Of a DNA stretch of 8,346 nt, positions 5,389-8,346 are shown in pieces. Each line of letters begins with the position of its first letter. The stretch's first letter is position 1. Location of the stretch: the NCBI GenBank assembly GCA_012799425.1, contig JAAZLF010000056.1:1-8346 (forward strand), written 5' to 3'. The position numbers and the translations under genes are program-made. The notes below the pieces were generated by a model, which did not search any database, was not told where the DNA came from, and worked only from the letters and a program-made list of their open reading frames with translations. The DNA comes from Actinomycetales bacterium (GTDB lineage: Bacteria > Actinomycetota > Actinomycetes > Actinomycetales > Dermabacteraceae).

Positions 5389-6960
5389 TCAGCTCGTGGT
5401 GTCGATCCCCAGCTGCTCGGGCGGCAGCTCGCCGCCGGTCTTGCCCTGGAGGGCCTTGCCGTCGGCGCGAAGCTCCCAGAAGGTCGCTCCCTCGATGCCG
5501 AGCGTGCGGGGGTCGAACTGCGGGTCCAGGCCCTGCTTCTTCTGCTGGCGGTAGTCCTTGAGGGCCTTCAGGGCAGGCGCCTGGACGACAAGGATGCCCA
5601 CGATGTTCAACCAGGCCATCGAGCCCACGCCGATGTCGCCGAGGCCCCAGGCGGCGCCCGCCGAGGTCACCGCGCCGTAGGCGACGGACACGAGCACCAG
5701 GGCCTGCAGGGCGCGCAGCATGCCGCGGGCGAGCACGCGGTTCTTCAGCTTGCGGGTGAGGTAGGTCAGGTTCACCTCGGCCATGTAGTAGTACGCCACG
5801 ATGGTGGTGAACACGAAGAACGACAGTGCGATGGCGATGAAGCTCGGGCCCGCGCCGGGGAAGACGGCATCGAGGCCGGACTGCACGAAGTTCGGGCCGG
5901 GCTCGACGTCTGTGGACATCCCGCCGAAGCCGGGGCCGACCAGGGGCGAGTCGCCGTCGAGCCACTCCTCGTTTGAGAAGGTGTTGAACATGCCGGTGGA
6001 GATGATGATGAACGCGGTCGCCGAGCACACGAACAGCGTGTCGATGTACACCGAGAACGACTGCGCGAAGCCCTGCTTGGCGGGGTGGGAGACCTCGGCG
6101 GCGGCCGCCGCGTGGGGCCCGGTCCCCTGCCCGGCCTCATTGGAGTAGATGCCGCGCTGGACGCCCCACTTGATGGCGAGGCCGACGATCGCGCCGAACA
6201 CCGGCTGGACGCCGAAGGCACTGCCGAAGATGAGCCCGAACACGCGCGGGATCTCCGAGAAGTTCAGGAAGAACACCACGAGCGCGATGAGGACGTAGAG
6301 GATCGCCATCACCGGCACCACGATCACTGCGAAGTGGGCGATGCGCTTGACGCCGCCGATCACGATGAAGCCCAGCATGATGACCAGCCCGATCGCGGTC
6401 ACCCAGGTGGGGATGCCCCAGGCGCTGTCGATCGCGGAGGCCATGCCGTTGGCCTGCACGCCCGGCAGGAAGAAGCTCATCGCCACGATGGTGACGATCG
6501 CGAAGAGGATCCCGTAGAAGACCGAGAGGCCGGGGGCCTTGTGCTTGTACGCCTTCTCGAAGTAGTAGGCGGGGCCGCCGCGGTACTCCCCGCTGTCGCG
6601 GTCCTTCTCCTTGTAGATCTGACCGAGCGTGCACTCGATGAACGACGTGGAGGCGCCGAGGAACGCCGAGACCCACATCCAGAACACGGCCCCGGGGCCG
6701 CCGAAGGCGATCGCGGTGGCGACTCCGCCGATGTTGCCCATGCCCACGCGCCCCGACAGAGACATCATCAGCGACTGGAAGGACGAGGTGCCGTCCGGGG
6801 AGGTCTCGCCCTTCTTGAGCTGGTCGAGCATGTCGGGGAGGTTCCGCACCTGGAGCAGACCGGTGCGGATCGTGAAGTACAGGCCGGCGAGCAGGCAGAG
6901 GCCGATCAGTGGGATCGACCAGATCAGATCGTTTGCGTCGGAGAGGAGGTCGGCGAACAT
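5389..6960 (-). CDS. AGCS-family sodium:alanine/glycine (amino-acid) symporter
   Basis: This 523-residue membrane protein belongs to the alanine or glycine:cation symporter family, which drives uptake of small neutral amino acids with Na+ (some relatives carry glutamine). Family landmarks are SLSGRVGMGNIGGVATAI (67-84), the signature stretch GGPGAVFWMWVSAFLGA (87-103), KWGVQRGIYSNEAGQGTGPHAAAAAEV (264-290), in which SNEAGQGT is highly characteristic, and a late helix near AEVNLTYLTRKLKNR (394-408). It has about eleven or twelve hydrophobic helices and a polar C-terminal tail from about residue 466 that is probably cytoplasmic. The ATG at 6960 is chosen because AGGAG lies five bases upstream and the N-terminus DANDLIWSIPLIG matches the family. 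The frame stays open to 7455, but that part crosses the SRP RNA gene and shows no similarity. It is monocistronic and divergent from the SRP RNA; substrate choice is not decidable here. Confidence 0.95.
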   Translation of the reverse strand: MFADLLSDANDLIWSIPLIGLCLLAGLYFTIRTGLLQVRNLPDMLDQLKKGETSPDGTSSFQSLMMSLSGRVGMGNIGGVATAIAFGGPGAVFWMWVSAFLGASTSFIECTLGQIYKEKDRDSGEYRGGPAYYFEKAYKHKAPGLSVFYGILFAIVTIVAMSFFLPGVQANGMASAIDSAWGIPTWVTAIGLVIMLGFIVIGGVKRIAHFAVIVVPVMAILYVLIALVVFFLNFSEIPRVFGLIFGSAFGVQPVFGAIVGLAIKWGVQRGIYSNEAGQGTGPHAAAAAEVSHPAKQGFAQSFSVYIDTLFVCSATAFIIISTGMFNTFSNEEWLDGDSPLVGPGFGGMSTDVEPGPNFVQSGLDAVFPGAGPSFIAIALSFFVFTTIVAYYYMAEVNLTYLTRKLKNRVLARGMLRALQALVLVSVAYGAVTSAGAAWGLGDIGVGSMAWLNIVGILVVQAPALKALKDYRQQKKQGLDPQFDPRTLGIEGATFWELRADGKALQGKTGGELPPEQLGIDTTS

Positions 6961-7241
6961 ATGCGCTCCTGGGAGAGGGGAAGCGGCGACACCGTTGGCA
7001 CCGCGCGCAGGCGTGACCGCGGCCACGGCCTGATGCTGGATGGAACTTACCGGACATTCCGCGAATCTGAGAACGCATTCAGGGTCCCGTTGCCTGTTCG
7101 TGATGCCGTGCGCGGCGTGGCGGCCACGAAACTCCTGGTCGGAGAGATATCGCTCGGCGTCGCAGGTGCTCCCTGGCGTGTCGTGAGCAGGATCGCCCAC
7201 AGCGGTTCGAGCCAGACGCCGGGGAGCCGTTACACTGGAGC
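6961..7241. promoter_or_regulatory. Divergent intergenic region between the AGCS symporter and the SRP RNA
   Basis: These 281 bases carry promoters in both directions. Leftward, TTCTCA (7073-7068) followed 18 bases later by TAAGTT is a weak -35/-10 candidate. The nearby imperfect inverted sequence GGAA (7042-7045) ... TTCC (7057-7060) could be an operator. Rightward, a candidate SRP -10 box is listed separately. I see no further gene and no recognised riboswitch. Confidence 0.4.
7231..7236 (+). promoter_or_regulatory. Candidate -10 box of the SRP RNA gene
   Basis: TACACT lies five bases before the inferred 5' end of the SRP RNA at 7242, the right place for a -10 element, and it matches four of six consensus bases. 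The -35 partner is poor: TTCGAG at 7206-7211 leaves a 19-base spacer. Confidence 0.45.
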
Positions 7242-7331
7242 CGACCCCTCGTGCGGTGTCATCTTGCTGAACTCCCCCAGGGCTTGACGGCAGCAAGGGC
7301 AGGTGAGCTCTGGCAGGTGCGCGAGGGGTCG
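7242..7331 (+). ncRNA. ffs: Signal recognition particle RNA, small bacterial (4.5S-like) type
   Basis: This RNA binds Ffh and directs ribosomes making membrane proteins to the FtsY receptor. The domain IV core is visible as CAGG (7278-7281), GCT (7282-7284), tetraloop TGAC (7285-7288), GGC (7289-7291) and AGCA (7292-7295). This is the standard asymmetric-looking CAGG/AGCA internal loop with a three-pair helix above it. The loop is URRC type, known in some SRP RNAs, rather than the usual GGAA, and the closing pair is U.G. Below the core, CCC (near 7274-7277) pairs with GGG (7297-7299). The ends are defined by a 13-pair stem, 7242-7254 with 7319-7331, containing one G.U pair. The size of about 90 nt fits the small bacterial form; the exact ends are inferred from the stem. 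Confidence 0.88.
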
Positions 7332-7345
7332 CTTCATGCCCGAAC

Positions 7346-7385
7346 GCGGGGGATGGCCCCACCTGGGGCAGGCGGATGCCCCCGT
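7346..7385 (+). terminator. Nested hairpin after the SRP RNA, possible terminator
   Basis: GCGGGGG (7346-7352) can pair with CCCCCGT (7379-7385), enclosing a second perfect hairpin, GCCCC-acct-GGGGC (7356-7369). It starts 15 bases after the inferred SRP RNA 3' end and 83 bases before the next start codon. It could end the SRP transcript or separate it from the protease gene. No T run follows. Confidence 0.4.
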
Positions 7386-7467
7386 ACCGCTGGGCTGCGG
7401 CGATTCCTACGGTGGACAGCGACGTGGCGCCCGCCCCGGGCCCGCGCATCCCCACCAGGAGCGCACC

Positions 7468-8346
7468 ATGCCCCGCCCTGCCGTCCCCTCCCCGTCACCA
7501 GCCCCCCTGCCATCCGCCTCCCCGACATCCGCCGCCCCGCCGCAGCTCGACCTGCCGCGGCTCCTCGCCTTCCTCGGCCTCGCCGTCGGCGCCACAGCCC
7601 TGCTCTCCCTGCCTTTCGCGCTCGACCTGCTGCCTGAGGCGGCGCTCGGACCGGCGGTGCCTCTCGCGCAGCTGTCCCCGCTGCTCGCCGCGCTCCTGGT
7701 GCGCCGACGGGACCGCCCGTGGCGGCGCGCCCTCGCGCTCACCGTCCCCTCAAGGTCGGTGCTGGCCATCACCGCTCTCGCCGCGGTGGCCGCCTTCACG
7801 ATGGTGCCTCTCGCTCGCGTGCTGATCGGCATCGGCGCCGGGGCCCCGCCGATCGCTGCCCCGGCACCGCTGGCCTCGCTGCTGATGGCGGTGCCCGCCG
7901 TGCTCGTGATGCAGGGTCTGTTCGCGATCGGGGAGGAGGCGGGCTGGCGCGGATGGCTCCACGACCAGCTCGCCCCGTTCGGCTTCTGGCGCCTGTCGTT
8001 GCTGATCGGTGCGCTGTGGGCGCTGTGGCACGCCCCGATCGTGCTCGCTCTGGGGATGACGCCGCGTGAGTCCGTCACCTATCTGGGCACCATCGTGGCC
8101 GTGGCTCCGCTGCTGGCGGCGCTGCGCGAGATCTCCGGCACCGCCTGGGCCGCCGTGATCGGACACGCCCTGTTCAGCAGCGTCCGGGTGGCGATCGAGC
8201 AGAACGTGCTGGGCCCGGTGGGCACGGGCACGGCCTGGCTGCTCGATGCCGGCTCCTGGGTGCTGTGGCTCGCGGCGGCGTGGATGGTGCTGCGCGTGGG
8301 AGGCTCGCTCGCGCCGCAGGGCGAGAACCCCGTCGGCGGGGCCGAC
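7468..8346 (+). CDS. CPBP family intramembrane metalloprotease, 3' end outside the window
   Basis: The frame opens at an ATG preceded by AGGAG (7457-7461, six bases away) and remains open for 293 codons to the right edge, so the end is not seen. The first 25 residues are Pro/Ser/Ala-rich and probably cytoplasmic, followed by several hydrophobic helices. CPBP (CAAX protease/Abi) motifs are present: E156-E157-A-G-W-R161 (motif EExxxR), W184-A-L-W-H188 followed by API (the second-motif His, with Trp where Phe is usual) and H233-A-L-F-S237 (third-motif His, with Ser where Asn is common). These residues build the zinc-type active site of the family. Members process prenylated proteins, peptides or bacteriocin-related substrates; the substrate here is unknown. 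The tail RVGGSLAPQGENPVGGAD is hydrophilic after the last helix, so most of the protein is probably present. Confidence 0.85.
   Translation, partial: MPRPAVPSPSPAPLPSASPTSAAPPQLDLPRLLAFLGLAVGATALLSLPFALDLLPEAALGPAVPLAQLSPLLAALLVRRRDRPWRRALALTVPSRSVLAITALAAVAAFTMVPLARVLIGIGAGAPPIAAPAPLASLLMAVPAVLVMQGLFAIGEEAGWRGWLHDQLAPFGFWRLSLLIGALWALWHAPIVLALGMTPRESVTYLGTIVAVAPLLAALREISGTAWAAVIGHALFSSVRVAIEQNVLGPVGTGTAWLLDAGSWVLWLAAAWMVLRVGGSLAPQGENPVGGAD

Noticed and set aside
7203..7213. tRNA T-arm-like sequence cggttcgagcc
   Set aside because: The flanking bases do not form the T-stem, and no D-arm, anticodon arm or acceptor stem can be assembled around it.
6085..7287. Rightward open frame of 400 codons
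   Set aside because: It is antisense to the AGCS symporter and ends inside the SRP RNA; the translation is Asp/His/Arg-rich with no domain.
6961..7455. N-terminal extension of the AGCS symporter to 7455
   Set aside because: The extension would cross the SRP RNA, lacks similarity to the family, and the ATG at 6960 has a good AGGAG.

Overview
The window is high-GC DNA (G+C clearly above two thirds by eye, with almost all third codon positions G or C). Its protein families and the compact SRP RNA fit an actinobacterium, most likely of the order Micrococcales. A Brachybacterium/Dermabacteraceae-type host is my guess from overall similarity, not something the sequence proves. No phage, transposase, conjugation or CRISPR genes are present. 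The content looks chromosomal and largely housekeeping or catabolic.

Layout. (1) 1-649: about 600 bases with no supported gene. They hold a 31-bp tandem repeat array ending in an inverted copy, a 19-bp palindrome-rich array, an AT-rich patch and a 5'-leader hairpin. (2) 650-2985, rightward: a translationally coupled two-gene operon, a cytoplasmic GH43 glycosidase (arabinofuranosidase/xylosidase type) and a LacY-family sugar:H+ symporter whose proton-coupling residues are kept but whose galactoside-binding residues are changed. (3) 2986-3387, between convergent genes: a perfect 18-bp inverted repeat and a strongly strand-skewed G/C tract. (4) 3388-3864, leftward: a DUF779 protein. (5) 3977-4981, rightward and divergent from DUF779: an aldo/keto reductase with an intact catalytic tetrad. 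(6) 4982-5388, between convergent genes: a 19-unit pentanucleotide repeat and a perfect 18-bp stem-loop, probably a bidirectional terminator. (7) 5389-6960, leftward: an AGCS-family sodium:amino-acid symporter. (8) 7242-7331, rightward: the bacterial SRP (4.5S-like) RNA, recognised from its domain IV core and closing stem. (9) 7468 to the window end, rightward: a CPBP-family intramembrane metalloprotease, open at the right edge.

How the parts work together. The clearest functional unit is the GH43-LacY pair: proton-driven uptake of a short oligosaccharide followed by hydrolysis in the cytosol. The remaining genes are single units arranged as convergent and divergent pairs, and the repeats and hairpins lie in the gaps. 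I see no strong evidence for a new defence or mobile system. The most unusual points are the repeat arrays, the altered sugar site of the LacY homologue, and a DUF779 gene without an adjacent aldehyde dehydrogenase.
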